Of a stretch of DNA of 64,000 nt, positions 7,335 through 17,515 are shown piece by piece (positions within the stretch are counted from its first letter, which is position 1; each line of letters opens with the position of its first letter). A program made the position numbers and the translations under genes. The notes beneath the pieces were generated by a model. It did not search any database. It was not told where the DNA came from and worked only from the letters and a program-made list of their open reading frames with translations. Source of the DNA: Epithemia pelagica (Eukaryota > Bacillariophyta > Bacillariophyceae > Surirellales > Surirellaceae); contig OX337238.1 in NCBI GenBank assembly GCA_946965045.2, positions 2,604,001-2,668,000 of the forward strand, in the 5' to 3' direction.

Positions 7335-10300
7335 TTGAACACGTTGTCACCTCTTTGGACACCAACTTACGATATCTCACCCATCTTAGACTACTGGTAC
7401 GACTCTACCTTCGTACGACACCAAGCTGCACACGACCGTCACGCTAACGATCTTCGACTCGGAGAATTGGGACACGACTTTAGTAACTTGCTGCGTTGCT
7501 CGAGCGAGACTGTACGACAAACTTGTCATCATACTGCCTTCCGATTCGATCCTACCGTCTTTGCCAACACGAACAAAGACCAGACACGTAAAGAAGACCC
7601 TTTACTTTCAGTGATCTTGGACACAGGAGCTTCACACGGGCTGACCATGAGTGCCGAAGACTTAATTGAACTTACATATGGTAACTTCGGGTCAATGTCA
7701 ACCGCAGCGTCAAACAACCAGTTTCCTATCATTGGATCCGGTATCGTTGCATACGACGCAATAAGCGAAAACGGAGAAATTCAACGATGGACTTACCCAG
7801 CCAATCTCTGTCAAGCGGCCGGAACTCGACTCTGCTCTCCTCAAGTCTGCGCTGACTACCTGAATCTAGATCGACGATATCCCAGTTTTGAAAGCAACCA
7901 TGTTTTTGCAAGTCTCCAAACAAGTTCCAAAACTGATCGCCTTACCGTACCAATCGATCATGAAACAAATCTCCCGATCGTGAAGGTCAAGCATCACCGT
8001 CCTGAAAAACACACGAGGAAACGGCCTTCGCACTGTCGATGTGGTTCGACTCGATGGTGTCGATGCGTCTCAGCTGAGTCCATGAGCGTACCATCTCAAA
8101 CGATTAGTCAGATGCTGAACGCACACCCAATTCCAGACTTGATGACTGACGAAAATCGAAATTTATCCAAGGCACAACGGCAATTGCTTCTGGATCATCA
8201 ACGAATGGGTCACATCGGAATGCGACATGTACAACGTCTTTATTCTCCTCTCGGGTCCGGTGCACCGACTACACACAACGAAAATGGTGACTCATGTCTG
8301 TTACCACGTTTCCAATCGTCCACCAGCTGCGAGATTCCCAAATGTGAAGCATGTCTTTTAGCTAAGGCTCGACGTCGTCCCACACGCGCAACAACAAAAG
8401 TTCCAAACAAGCAGAGTCGACCGATACCTCCCACAACGGACTTGAAACCAGGGGATCTCGTCTCAATCGATCATTTCGAATCCTCGGTACGCGGTAGATT
8501 GTTGCATACACGCGGGCGAGAATTGCCACAACATCGATATTGCGGTGGAAGTCTGTTCTATGACCATGCATCTCAGGCCATCTTCACATACCCCCAGGTC
8601 TCTTTAGCCAGTAGCGATACCATTCGCTCGAAAGAGTCCTTTGAAGATCTCGTCCGGCAGTTGGGCCACTCAGTTCGTCACTACCACACTGACAATGGTG
8701 TCTTTACGTCGGACGCTTTCCGTCAGTCACTCAGTCAAGATCGCAACCAGCACCGCCCTTTGCACACTCGATCCGGTACAGGCGCCCACCATCAAAATGG
8801 GAATGCACAGCGAGGCATTCAAACCGTCACCCACATGGCCCGAACGATGATGCTGCAGTGTCATCTCCGTTGGCCTGAAGCCTTTTGTCCGACACTTTGG
8901 CCTATGGCTCTTTCCTACGCCACGTGGATCTACAATCATGTCCCTTCCGACGCAACGACCTTATCACCGATGGAACGCTTCACCGGAAGCAAGATGAACT
9001 GTGAGTATCTCCGACGACTGCGAGTGTGTTGTCCGGCGTATGTGCTTCACGCTCGTCTCCAAGATGGGAAGAAGCTGCCCAAATGGAATTCCCGAGCTAA
9101 ACGCGGACAGTTTCTTGGTTTTTCGCCGTCTCATTCGACCACGATTGGACTCATCCGCAACTTGGAAACGAACAACATCACTCCACAATTTCATGTGGCA
9201 TACGACAAACAGTTCCACACTGTGGCTAGCTCGTGGACACCGCCGCCGACCGACTCTCCGTTGCCCGACCTTTTCACTTGTGATTTCTACTTGGACGGCT
9301 ATGACGAGACGCTCGACGGCCCCTTGCCCGAGCTTGACTCGGAATGGTCTCTCGACGACGAACCATCTGCTCCTGCTTCGAGGCCACCTCCGATCCGTCC
9401 TGATGTTCCTTCGATTCCCACCATGCCGGAGGGCGAGAACGCACCACCCGCTTCTCCGTCCAGTCCACACTTACCGCACTTCCCACCTGTGAGCACTCCT
9501 GCCCGCGAACTTTCCCAAGAGCCGGGCGAGCCACCGTTGGACGTCCCTCTTGCACCAGACTTCGAAGAACCGGGCGAGCCACTTTTGGAGCCATCTGTCG
9601 ACGAACCGGGCGAGCCACCGTTGAATCCACCCGCTGACGAACCGGGCGAGCCACTGTTGGACCAATCTCCCGTTCGTCCACGTCGTCAACGCCATGCTCC
9701 ACGCCGTCTCCCCGACCCTGATCGACACGCACGTTTCCAACTGCCACCAACTGAAAGCCAATGGGACAACACAACGCGAAGCTTGAACCACTCTCCGCAT
9801 TGTCTTGGATTTCACATGAACCAACTCGACTGGACAGTGCCTCCAGATCCTACCTCTGACACTGTGGCAGCTCATTTCGAACAGGTGTATCACCGACAAG
9901 CAACAAGTACTCTCGGGTTGATTGATGAGTGGGACCCCCGTTTTCTCGCGGCCAAAGCCTTCGACGCCGACGCACCCTCAGTCTTTGAAGTCCGTCACAT
10001 GTGCGAAGAGGAACGAACCAAGTGGTACATTGCTATGGACAAAGAACTAAATGAACTCGAAGCGAAAGGAACTTTCCGTCTGGTCCCACGTTCCAAGGCA
10101 GCCGGCAAAGAAATCGTCGATACCATGTGGACGCTTAAACGCAAACGTCTTCCTGACGGCACCATCTCACGTTACAAAGCGAGACTTGTCGTCCGCGGTG
10201 ACCAACAAAAGGCAACATTCGACAAGGAGGACACTTTCGCACCAGTCATCGACTGGCCAGCCGTCAGACTCATGCTCATCCTCTCACTCCAACATAACCT

Positions 10301-11543
10301 TACCACAGTCTCGATCGACTTCAAAAATGCCTTCGTTCAGTCCAGCTTGCCGGAACCCATCTTTGTGAACCTACCAAAAGGATACGGCGGAGGCCACACA
10401 GACCGAATACTCGAAGTAACCAAGAGCCTATACGGCGACTGCAGAGCCCCACGGCTCTGGTATGACCATCTCAAGGCCCAACTATCGAAGCTCGGACTGA
10501 AACCCGACGGGTCCGACCCATGCCTGTTCTGTAAAGAAAACGTGGTGTTAGTCACGTATGTCGACGACGCCATCATCTGCGGCACGGACCAAGACGCTGT
10601 CAATGAGATTTTGAACGGACTTAAAAAGTTAGACATGGACTTCGATCATCTCGGCGACTTACCCACTTACCTGGGTGTGCAAATTACCCGCCATGAGGAT
10701 GGCAGCATGGAGTTGAAACAACCTCACTTGACCGAAAGCATCATTGCAGCGCTGGGACTGACCGACAGTCGGGCAAAGGGAACACCAGCCTCTCGCACAA
10801 TCGGTAAGGAGACAGACAAGCCACCTCTTGACGAAGGGTTCAACTACCGCTCCGTGGTGGGCATGTTATTATGCTTGGGCAATAACACACGCCCAGATTG
10901 CGCCTTCGCTATACACCAAGCGGCACGGTTCAGTAATAACCCTCGCCAACCCCACGGCAAAGCCCTGAAACGAATTGGCCGCTATCTACAAGGCACCCAA
11001 GACAAAGGCCTCATCTTGCATCCATCAAAGGACATGACGTTGAATTGTTACGTGGATGCGGACTTCGCTGGAATCTGGGGCAACGAAGACCCTCATGACT
11101 CAACATCCGTGCGTTCACGCACCGGATTTATCATCACACTCGGAGACTCACCGGTGACATGGTCCAGCAAGCTTCAGACCGAAATAGCACTCTCAACGAT
11201 GGAAGCGGAATACATTGCCGCAAGCACAAGCATGAGAACCTTGTTACCATTGCGACGACAACTCTTAAAACTCACCCAGTTGCCCGACACATCCATCGTA
11301 AGCATTGTTTGGGAAGACAACCAAGCCGCCCTGAATCTCTCCACCAAAGATCCACCTCGCATGACACCGCGGTCCAAACATATCGCAATCAAATATCACT
11401 GGCTCAGAGAGAAACTATCACCAGGCAAACATGGAATCAAGATGCGCCCAATCGCCACAGACGATCAACTTGGCGATTGTTTCACGAAACCCCTCGAACT
11501 CGGACCTTTCGAAACCGCACGGAAGAAGATCCTCGGCTGGTAA
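7335..11543 (+). CDS. pol: Copia Pol polyprotein, 1402 residues
   Basis: Domains in order: aspartic protease with DTGA at residues 96-99; pre-integrase HHCC zinc region (HQRMGH ... CEACLLAKA, about 288-345); integrase core with D379 and D453 but Gln492 (NAQRG) where the catalytic Glu is expected; a proline/acidic linker with four EPGEP repeats at about 729-775; RT with YVDD at 1075-1078; RNase H with YVDADFAG, MEAEY and EDNQAAL at about 1239-1330. The length is normal for copia Pol and no frame break was found. The protein processes itself, copies element RNA and would integrate the cDNA. The Glu-to-Gln change (CAG at 8808) predicts a dead integrase. Confidence 0.95.
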   Translation: MNTLSPLWTPTYDISPILDYWYDSTFVRHQAAHDRHANDLRLGELGHDFSNLLRCSSETVRQTCHHTAFRFDPTVFANTNKDQTRKEDPLLSVILDTGASHGLTMSAEDLIELTYGNFGSMSTAASNNQFPIIGSGIVAYDAISENGEIQRWTYPANLCQAAGTRLCSPQVCADYLNLDRRYPSFESNHVFASLQTSSKTDRLTVPIDHETNLPIVKVKHHRPEKHTRKRPSHCRCGSTRWCRCVSAESMSVPSQTISQMLNAHPIPDLMTDENRNLSKAQRQLLLDHQRMGHIGMRHVQRLYSPLGSGAPTTHNENGDSCLLPRFQSSTSCEIPKCEACLLAKARRRPTRATTKVPNKQSRPIPPTTDLKPGDLVSIDHFESSVRGRLLHTRGRELPQHRYCGGSLFYDHASQAIFTYPQVSLASSDTIRSKESFEDLVRQLGHSVRHYHTDNGVFTSDAFRQSLSQDRNQHRPLHTRSGTGAHHQNGNAQRGIQTVTHMARTMMLQCHLRWPEAFCPTLWPMALSYATWIYNHVPSDATTLSPMERFTGSKMNCEYLRRLRVCCPAYVLHARLQDGKKLPKWNSRAKRGQFLGFSPSHSTTIGLIRNLETNNITPQFHVAYDKQFHTVASSWTPPPTDSPLPDLFTCDFYLDGYDETLDGPLPELDSEWSLDDEPSAPASRPPPIRPDVPSIPTMPEGENAPPASPSSPHLPHFPPVSTPARELSQEPGEPPLDVPLAPDFEEPGEPLLEPSVDEPGEPPLNPPADEPGEPLLDQSPVRPRRQRHAPRRLPDPDRHARFQLPPTESQWDNTTRSLNHSPHCLGFHMNQLDWTVPPDPTSDTVAAHFEQVYHRQATSTLGLIDEWDPRFLAAKAFDADAPSVFEVRHMCEEERTKWYIAMDKELNELEAKGTFRLVPRSKAAGKEIVDTMWTLKRKRLPDGTISRYKARLVVRGDQQKATFDKEDTFAPVIDWPAVRLMLILSLQHNLTTVSIDFKNAFVQSSLPEPIFVNLPKGYGGGHTDRILEVTKSLYGDCRAPRLWYDHLKAQLSKLGLKPDGSDPCLFCKENVVLVTYVDDAIICGTDQDAVNEILNGLKKLDMDFDHLGDLPTYLGVQITRHEDGSMELKQPHLTESIIAALGLTDSRAKGTPASRTIGKETDKPPLDEGFNYRSVVGMLLCLGNNTRPDCAFAIHQAARFSNNPRQPHGKALKRIGRYLQGTQDKGLILHPSKDMTLNCYVDADFAGIWGNEDPHDSTSVRSRTGFIITLGDSPVTWSSKLQTEIALSTMEAEYIAASTSMRTLLPLRRQLLKLTQLPDTSIVSIVWEDNQAALNLSTKDPPRMTPRSKHIAIKYHWLREKLSPGKHGIKMRPIATDDQLGDCFTKPLELGPFETARKKILGW

Positions 11544-11555
11544 CTTGGCTCCGTC

Positions 11556-11564
11556 GAGGGCGAG
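11556..11564 (+). other. Polypurine tract
   Basis: GAGGGCGAG immediately precedes the 3' LTR start TGTC. This is the expected position for the plus-strand primer. It is short and contains one C, so it is a moderate match. Confidence 0.6.
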
Positions 11565-11830
11565 TGTCACGGTACGACAAAGAACCGCCTCCTTTCATTC
11601 CAATCCAACTCACCAAAATTTATCGCACCAAGAGATCGACCTCACCAAATCACCTTAGTTTAGCAAACATAACTTTCAGAACAACAAAATTTACATACAA
11701 CACAATGATTCACCTTTACACGCACCTCGACAATGGCGTACGGAACATTCGGAAATTTGGAATGCCACAGCGCCAAATTGCCAAAATTCACTCCCCATCG
11801 GAACGTTCCAAAAACTCTCTAACAACGACA
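11565..11830 (+). repeat. 3' LTR of copia element, 266 bp
   Basis: Begins TGTC and ends GACA, a 4-bp inverted terminal pair typical of LTRs. It is preceded by a polypurine tract, and its last 69 bp are identical to the sequence in front of the primer-binding site. The start was chosen from the TG after the polypurine tract, 21 bp past the pol stop codon. No intact 5' copy exists here to confirm the left boundary. Confidence 0.8.
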
Positions 11831-12276
11831 CTTGTTCGTGATATGGTGTTTGCAATGGGAAAAAACTCTATGGACTGCGACCAATACAGGCCCCGGGGCG
11901 AGTGCTTGGCGCAACGAAGGACGGGCGTCGCGCCGTCCCGTACTTCTGGCCAAAAGAGCGCGTGACGAGCCTTCATACGGGACTCGCTTCTCGATGAGAA
12001 CACACACCACCACGAGTAGAGGACAGAATCAACAAGACGCGCCCCGGGGGTGTGTCGATCATTCGTTGAGTGTCTAATTTTTCGATTGGTTGTTTGGAAC
12101 AACAAAACGCAACAAACAAAAGGGCGAATCGTCGTTGTGTTCCCGCCGATGCCTTTCGTGTCGATCACCCAAAAGTAGAACAACAACCGTCACAAACAAC
12201 AAGCTTCCTCTATCGACTCGTCCTAGTTTGATTGGGTGTCGCAAATCTTTGAAACATCGCAGAAATCACACCCAGA
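11831..12276 (+). promoter_or_regulatory. Upstream region of the JmjC-like gene
   Basis: About 450 bp between the copia LTR and the ATG at 12277. No ORF, repeat or clear core promoter motif was seen. The segment 11880-12000 is GC-rich and 12060-12270 AT-richer, as expected of a promoter/5' UTR, but no specific site can be supported. Confidence 0.3.
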
Positions 12277-14025
12277 ATGCAACGTCGTGCTCCTTCTACA
12301 GTGGCGGCCGCAGCGCCCGGTCTCACCCACGAGGCATCATCGTCCACGCCCACCGCTTCGAGTACAACTTTGCGTCGCAAAAAGCGAAAGGGTCTGTTGA
12401 GTTCCAGTCGCCGTTCGTCGTCGTTGTGGGACGACGATGGCTTGTTTTTTGTCTTGGTGGGTGCCATGGGCTGTGGTTTGGCCCTCTTTCTCGTGGCACT
12501 AGCCGTTCGATTGGCCCACCAATGGAACTGGTCAGCCAAACTAATGCATGGTAGTGGTCGCATGGCTCATGTCGGAGACTGGAATCCGCATCGCAAAAAG
12601 GCCGGTCATCATGGTGCGGCGCATCACAACCAAAATCATGGACTTGGTGCGGACGATGGCGGCAATGAAGAAGACGATGAATTGGAACCCCTTCCCTTTA
12701 ACCGCATTTATCGCATTCCCGAGGCCATGGAAACCATGGGCGATCGGAGTTCGCACTATGCCGACTTGCGCAAACGCTACGATACGGAACTTTTACCCAA
12801 GGACGATCAGCGGAGTCTCGACTTTATTCGCTCGGTCACCAAGGCCGTCCCACCCTCCTTTTTGTCGTCTTCCAGTAGTAGTACAATTCATCATTCCGAT
12901 CAAGTGCATCACGACAAGAACAATCCGGAGGCCTCCTATGACATTACCAATTGTCCGTACGAACCACCGCAGAATTATCCTCGTCAATGGAAGTTGGTCG
13001 ACGAGGTGTTGGACAATTGGCCGACCGATCAAACGGAATTGCCCACGAGGGGCATTCATCAAGGTTTGTGTCAATTTGATTATACCAAGGAGTATGACAA
13101 GGCCTTGCACTACCGTGAATTGGAACTGCCCTTTGTCGTTGTCAACGATCCGCAGGTCGCTCGTACGGCCGAACGATGGAATGAACCCGATTATGTCAAT
13201 CAAATGGTGGGACCCAATGTGATGCATCGCGCCGAATACAATACCAACAATCACTTTTTGTATCACATGCCCTCGGGACCCAATGGTGGCGGTGGCGGCG
13301 GACGAAATGGACGACGAGGGTTGGGTGGAGGACGACACGGAACTGGCGAACATGGTGGCGGTTTGCGAGATGCGCAAGGTCGCAAGGCGGAATTGCAAAA
13401 CAAGGACGCCATTCCGGAAGCCTTGCGCATGACCTATTCCGATTGGTTGCAAAAGGCCAATGTGACGGCCGATCATGCCTCGCCGACTATGGAACATTGG
13501 TATTATCGCTTGATTGGATGCGGATACATGGGTGCCGATGGCAGTTGCGACAAGGGGTCGACCGAAGCCTTGTATGACGAATTGCCCTTTTTTCAACCCA
13601 CCCATGACAATCCCTTGTACATTGGCGATCCCGACGAACAAAAGGGGATTCATTGTCGGTTCGGTATGAAGGGTGTCATTGCGGAAAATCATTTTGATGC
13701 CAGTCGTAATGCAATTGCTCTCTTTTACGGCCATCGCCGCTACATTTTGTCTCATCCCGATCAATGTGGCAATTTGGCTCTCTTGCCCAAACAACATCCC
13801 AGTGCTCGTCATTCCGCTGTGGATTATACCCATCCCGATTTGGATCGGTATCCGGAATTTGCCCAAGCGATGGGCAATGAAGTGGTGATGCAACCCGGAC
13901 AAGTCTTGTATTTGCCCACCAATTGGTTCCATTACATTGTCTCGCTCGATTTGAATTATCAATGCAATACGCGATCGGGTGCGACCCACCAGTATTGGGA
14001 TCCCATTCATCAATGTGGATTTTAA
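12277..14025 (+). CDS. Membrane-anchored JmjC/cupin-like Fe(II) oxygenase, 582 residues
   Basis: Basic, Ser-rich N-terminal tail, then one hydrophobic segment (about residues 53-76, DDDGLFFVLVGAMGCGLALF), suggesting a type II membrane protein with its catalytic part in the endomembrane lumen. A His/Asp-rich stem follows. The C-terminal domain contains NHFDAS with H472 and D474 and a distal WFH at H552. This fits the HxD...H iron site of cupin-8/JmjC-type 2-oxoglutarate hydroxylases. A Gly/Arg-rich loop (about 345-370) interrupts the catalytic region. No intron is needed. The start ATG at 12277 is the first in the frame. The substrate is unknown, and it may hydroxylate proteins of the secretory route (inference). 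Confidence 0.7.
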   Translation: MQRRAPSTVAAAAPGLTHEASSSTPTASSTTLRRKKRKGLLSSSRRSSSLWDDDGLFFVLVGAMGCGLALFLVALAVRLAHQWNWSAKLMHGSGRMAHVGDWNPHRKKAGHHGAAHHNQNHGLGADDGGNEEDDELEPLPFNRIYRIPEAMETMGDRSSHYADLRKRYDTELLPKDDQRSLDFIRSVTKAVPPSFLSSSSSSTIHHSDQVHHDKNNPEASYDITNCPYEPPQNYPRQWKLVDEVLDNWPTDQTELPTRGIHQGLCQFDYTKEYDKALHYRELELPFVVVNDPQVARTAERWNEPDYVNQMVGPNVMHRAEYNTNNHFLYHMPSGPNGGGGGGRNGRRGLGGGRHGTGEHGGGLRDAQGRKAELQNKDAIPEALRMTYSDWLQKANVTADHASPTMEHWYYRLIGCGYMGADGSCDKGSTEALYDELPFFQPTHDNPLYIGDPDEQKGIHCRFGMKGVIAENHFDASRNAIALFYGHRRYILSHPDQCGNLALLPKQHPSARHSAVDYTHPDLDRYPEFAQAMGNEVVMQPGQVLYLPTNWFHYIVSLDLNYQCNTRSGATHQYWDPIHQCGF

Positions 14026-14477
14026 GTCTACAGGTAGTTGGAACGATACGAGAAAAAAGTATCCAAAGATGCAACGGAACCAAGTCACTCGCATATGGGA
14101 TATATGGATCAACACACGCGTTCCACGACAACAACAACTCTCTAGATTCCCATCAGGGCGCCGTACACACAGCAGGTTAACACTATATAAATCAACAGGG
14201 TTCGAGACTCGTCTTTACCAAAGAAAAACCGTTGGCGGATTGTAGGAACGGCCCTTGCCCGAAAGGGCTACGACCAGGTAGCTCCTTGTCGAACGAACTC
14301 AATCGTTTTCCGGTTTGGGTGCAACATACAGTCCATCCGTTGATTCCTCGTCGATCCGTCCGCCGTTCGTCATATGTTTTTTCAGGTTTTGTGGAGAAGG
14401 ACCAATCCTTGGTGCGTTGTCCATTCCTTTCCTTGTTGCCACAAAAATCTCTACGAGCACCAGTTCGTTTGGTAAAC
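14026..14477 (+). promoter_or_regulatory. Kelch 5' flank with TATA-like box
   Basis: Contains CTATATAA at 14183-14190. Further down, the stretch 14338-14400 is recognisably homologous to the 5' flanks of the other kelch genes (a Phe-rich GGTTTTGTGGAGAA core, elsewhere GGTTTTGAGGAGAA). It likely carries the promoter and 5' UTR of the kelch gene at 14478. The TATA-like box lies about 290 bp before the ATG, so its use is uncertain. Confidence 0.4.
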
Positions 14478-15685
14478 ATGACGACACTGCAACAGCTTGC
14501 GCAGCAATCTGGACTGGTCTTTGCCAATAATGTGTCGCAATGGAATGTCAATGACTGGCCTCCCCTTTTAGATGAGGCGCGGGAGGGCCATGCTTCAGTC
14601 GTGCTCGACGATCCCGAACAGCATGACAGGGCACAGACGGTTGTAGTTTTGGGAGGATTTAAGCACGGCTTCAAAAATCAGTTCTGCTATTGGATTTGAC
14701 AGAAGAAAACAAGCAATGGCGTAAAGGACCGCTTTTGAATGACGACCGTGCCTGTCATGCTGCGGTGGTTTGTAACGGAGGAGTGTATGTGATTGGAGGA
14801 TACAATGAAAGTTCATCGTTTAATAGTATCGAACGAATGGATGTTGAAAATTTGTTAATAGGGGCATCGGTACGCACCACCAGCAACCAATGGAGGACCC
14901 TGACTTGTCGATTGTCTACGAGAAGATATGCATGTTCGGCTGTTGCCGTCTCCAATCGTTACATTGTCGTGATTGGTGGATACAACGGAAACAATTTGTC
15001 GTCGGTTGATATTCTTGATACAGCTGTGCACAGCAACCACACTGTGATTTCAGGGCCATCCATGACGGTTCCTCGACATGGTTGTGCAAGTGCTGTCATT
15101 GGCAACCGTATCTTTGTTGTTGGAGGCTTTGCAAATGGAACAGCTCTCAAATCAGTGGAGTATTTGGAGTTTCATGATCCTTCGGGCAATGAAACAAAGA
15201 ACACAACAAATAACGTGTTTCCCTGCTCTTGTCGTTGGACGAGTCACAATGAGCTTGAGATTTCCGTCCCTCGGAGTAGTTATGCAGTCGTATCTGTTGG
15301 ATCCTGTCTAATTGTTATTGGAGGTTTCACGGCTACGACATACGGAGAAGTCTTGGATACTTGTCGTAACACTGTGTGGATCATTCCCCAGCAAACAGGA
15401 TTACGTTCAGGTGGTGCCTGCCCTGCTGTGGTTCACTCAAAGGGAATCGCAGTGATTGGTGGAAGTGGCAATGCTTCTTGTGAGACACTATCGTTGATTG
15501 ACAAGAAGACGTGGTGTTTTCGTCGACTCACTGAGCAGGTGCCGAGTACAATCTTTGGGTCAAGAACAAACTCACTGGGATTAGCACCGGATTGTGCTAC
15601 AGTATTGCAGGAACCGAATGAGCGCCCCAAGAAGAAGTTAGCAACTGGCAAGAGTGAAAGGGAGAAAGTGTCGAGTGAGAAATAG
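14478..15685 (+). pseudogene. Kelch-repeat gene 1, single frameshift
   Basis: Family hallmarks: N-terminal MTTLQQLAQQSG, then DWPPLL, then about six kelch blades each with a VxxGG core (VVVLGG, VYVIGG, YIVVIGG, IFVVGG, LIVIGG, IAVIGG) and a basic KKKLATGK tail. Reading starts in one frame at 14478 and must shift by one base near 14676. Aligned with the intact copy at 19867, one base is missing in the codons for Thr-Asn-Ser. After that, 331 codons are open to 15685. Kelch propellers are protein-binding scaffolds; no catalytic domain is attached. The shift is at the same site as in the copy at 26393. Either a recent pseudogene or, less likely, a recoded gene. Confidence 0.8.
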
Positions 15686-17200
15686 AAATAGTAGGACTGC
15701 ATCTAAGCCATGAGAATAATGAGTACAAGGTTTCGAACTGTCTGGTGTTCAAAATACTGGGAGAAATGCACTTCACACGAAAGAACGACAGCAAACATCG
15801 TTCAAACTCACCTTAAGGCAATGACCAAGTGATTCTTTGTGCTGTTGCGACGATATTGTGGCACGAGGAATGATCCATTCGGGCTATATAATAGAGCAGT
15901 CTTACGGCAGGTCATGCATTCACAAATCATCTCCATACCTCGATTCCGTCGCTGTCTTTGGCAGCGATATGCGAGTATGTCGCAGTCTTTTGTGATAGTC
16001 TCCGTCCATGATCCCTTCTCTTTTGGTCATCTTAATCAAGAATGATCGCGTCACACCAACTCCATTACGCTACAAATTACAAATGCATGTCTTTCACCGT
16101 TGCGTGTTTTGTCTCGCTTGGTATGGCTGTGCAAATTTGGTTTCGTGGGAGGACTCTTTTCTCGTTCGATCGTGGAATATCTTGTGATAGTCGAATAGCC
16201 TTGCTTAATGCACCAATAATCATATGAAGCCATCGCCGCGACTTTGTTTCGACAACGCACAGGGGCAAAACACTGACAACAGCATTTGGATATTCATCTT
16301 GATAACTTTGCTGCTTCATGAGATACCATATTACATTGGAATCACTTGCCAGTAACCAGTTGCAGGTCTCGTCATCCACGGATGGAATTGTAGTGAGGCA
16401 ACAATGTCAACACAAACAACTGCGATTGTGTCATACACGAGAAATAGAGTCAACAACGGATCAAGCAAATGTGGGATATCAACAGTGCTGATTTGTGCTT
16501 CTTTTTCATATTGTAGAATCTCGTTCTCTTTCTGTGTGAACATCTGGCTAGCATGACTTTGAATGATCCATCCCGAGCATACGCAATGCAGGTCATCTCA
16601 ATAATGATCGCGTCCCACCAACTCCATCAGAACTTTGTCTTCAAATGGATATCTTTTTCTTTCTTTACGGACAGCTTCTCCTCCCATACTTTTCTCTTCG
16701 TCCTCTGGTTCGTCTTTTATCTCTTGCTTTGCAAAACTTGTTTTGTGAAGGAGCCTCTCTCGCGTTTTCTATTGTCGCGCGTGGCGCAGTCTCTCGTGCC
16801 GATCAAGCCGGCCATGACTTTGCCCGCGCATTCTCCAGCTTCTGGCGCGCACAAACGACCGAGACCTCATTTTTTCCTCTCGCCGTATGCAGAATCGATG
16901 GGAATGCGAGCGACAATGGTGCTCCTTTTGGCTGTGCATGCGGAGAGCGTTGGGTGATCCTGCAGCTTTCTGTGTGTAGGACCACACAAAGCCATGCGCA
17001 ATCTTGCGGAAAGCCGTGACGAAAAATGTATCAAGCTGAATATGCAAGATAGGAAGCAAAATCTGGAATGGCAACAACACAGCAACAACCAGGGGCTGTT
17101 GTACCAAAAATGAAACAAGAAGGGAGACTCCACGGTGACTCACCCAGCTCGATATGTCGAAAGATATCATAATTTCTGGATGAATGGATTGCCATGTCTT
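15686..17200 (+). repeat. Kelch 3'-flank repeat, decayed, copy 1
   Basis: From 15700 to about 16082 this matches 21100-21490 downstream of the kelch gene at 19867 (for example GGCACGAGGAATGATCC and GGTCATCTTAATCAAGAATG). A further diverged match pairs 16700-17150 with 21540-21880. Between them (16083-16550) is sequence seen only here, and 16560-16640 repeats part of the 15870-16080 motif. It contains GGGCTATATAATAG, a TATA-like box, at about 15881. Only short, non-conserved ORFs occur, so I read it as duplicated flank with a possible decayed gene. Confidence 0.6.
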
Positions 17201-17261
17201 CAACCTCGCATTGTTCTGCAGTTTGTACGAAGCAATTTATCATGTTTGCTTGCTATGGGTC

Positions 17262-17515
17262 ATGATAAACACGGGGATGAAGAAGTTTTGGATATTTACC
17301 GGAACTTGGTGTGGAAGCTCCCGAGAGTACCAGCTGAATATTGGTGTTGCAGTGCTGTGACTTTCTTGAATGGAATTGCCGTGATTGGTGGATCAGGGAA
17401 TGATGCGACACTGCCCTTGATGGACAAGAACACGTGGTGCTTTCGTCGACTCTGCAACATGGAGCCAAACGGATGGTATCGCTTGGGTTCCAAGAACGAC
17501 TTGACATTGGCATAA
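17262..17515 (+). pseudogene. Kelch gene 3' remnant
   Basis: The last 85 codons of the kelch family survive: EEVLDIYRNLVWKLP, then GIAVIGGSGND and MDKNTWCFRRL, matching the last two blades of the neighbouring genes. The N-terminal 300 codons are missing. It ends at TAA 17513-17515 and lacks the usual Lys-rich tail. It is a leftover of another tandem copy. Confidence 0.8.

Larger units (their letters stand above)
5387..11830 (+). mobile_element. Ty1/copia-type LTR retrotransposon with truncated 5' LTR
   Basis: Order: 5' LTR remnant (5387-5455), primer-binding site, gag, pol with protease-integrase-RT-RNase H (the copia order), polypurine tract, 3' LTR (11565-11830). The domain order and a gag zinc finger of C2H2 type resemble diatom CoDi elements (family knowledge). 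The 69 bp remaining of the 5' LTR are identical to the last 69 bp of the 3' LTR, so the insertion is young or recently converted. No target-site duplication can be assigned because the left LTR end is missing. Confidence 0.93.

Noticed and set aside
14660-14700. Short intron to explain the kelch 1 frameshift
   Set aside because: No GT-AG pair removes the shift while keeping the blade 1 residues; the intact copies show simply one base more.
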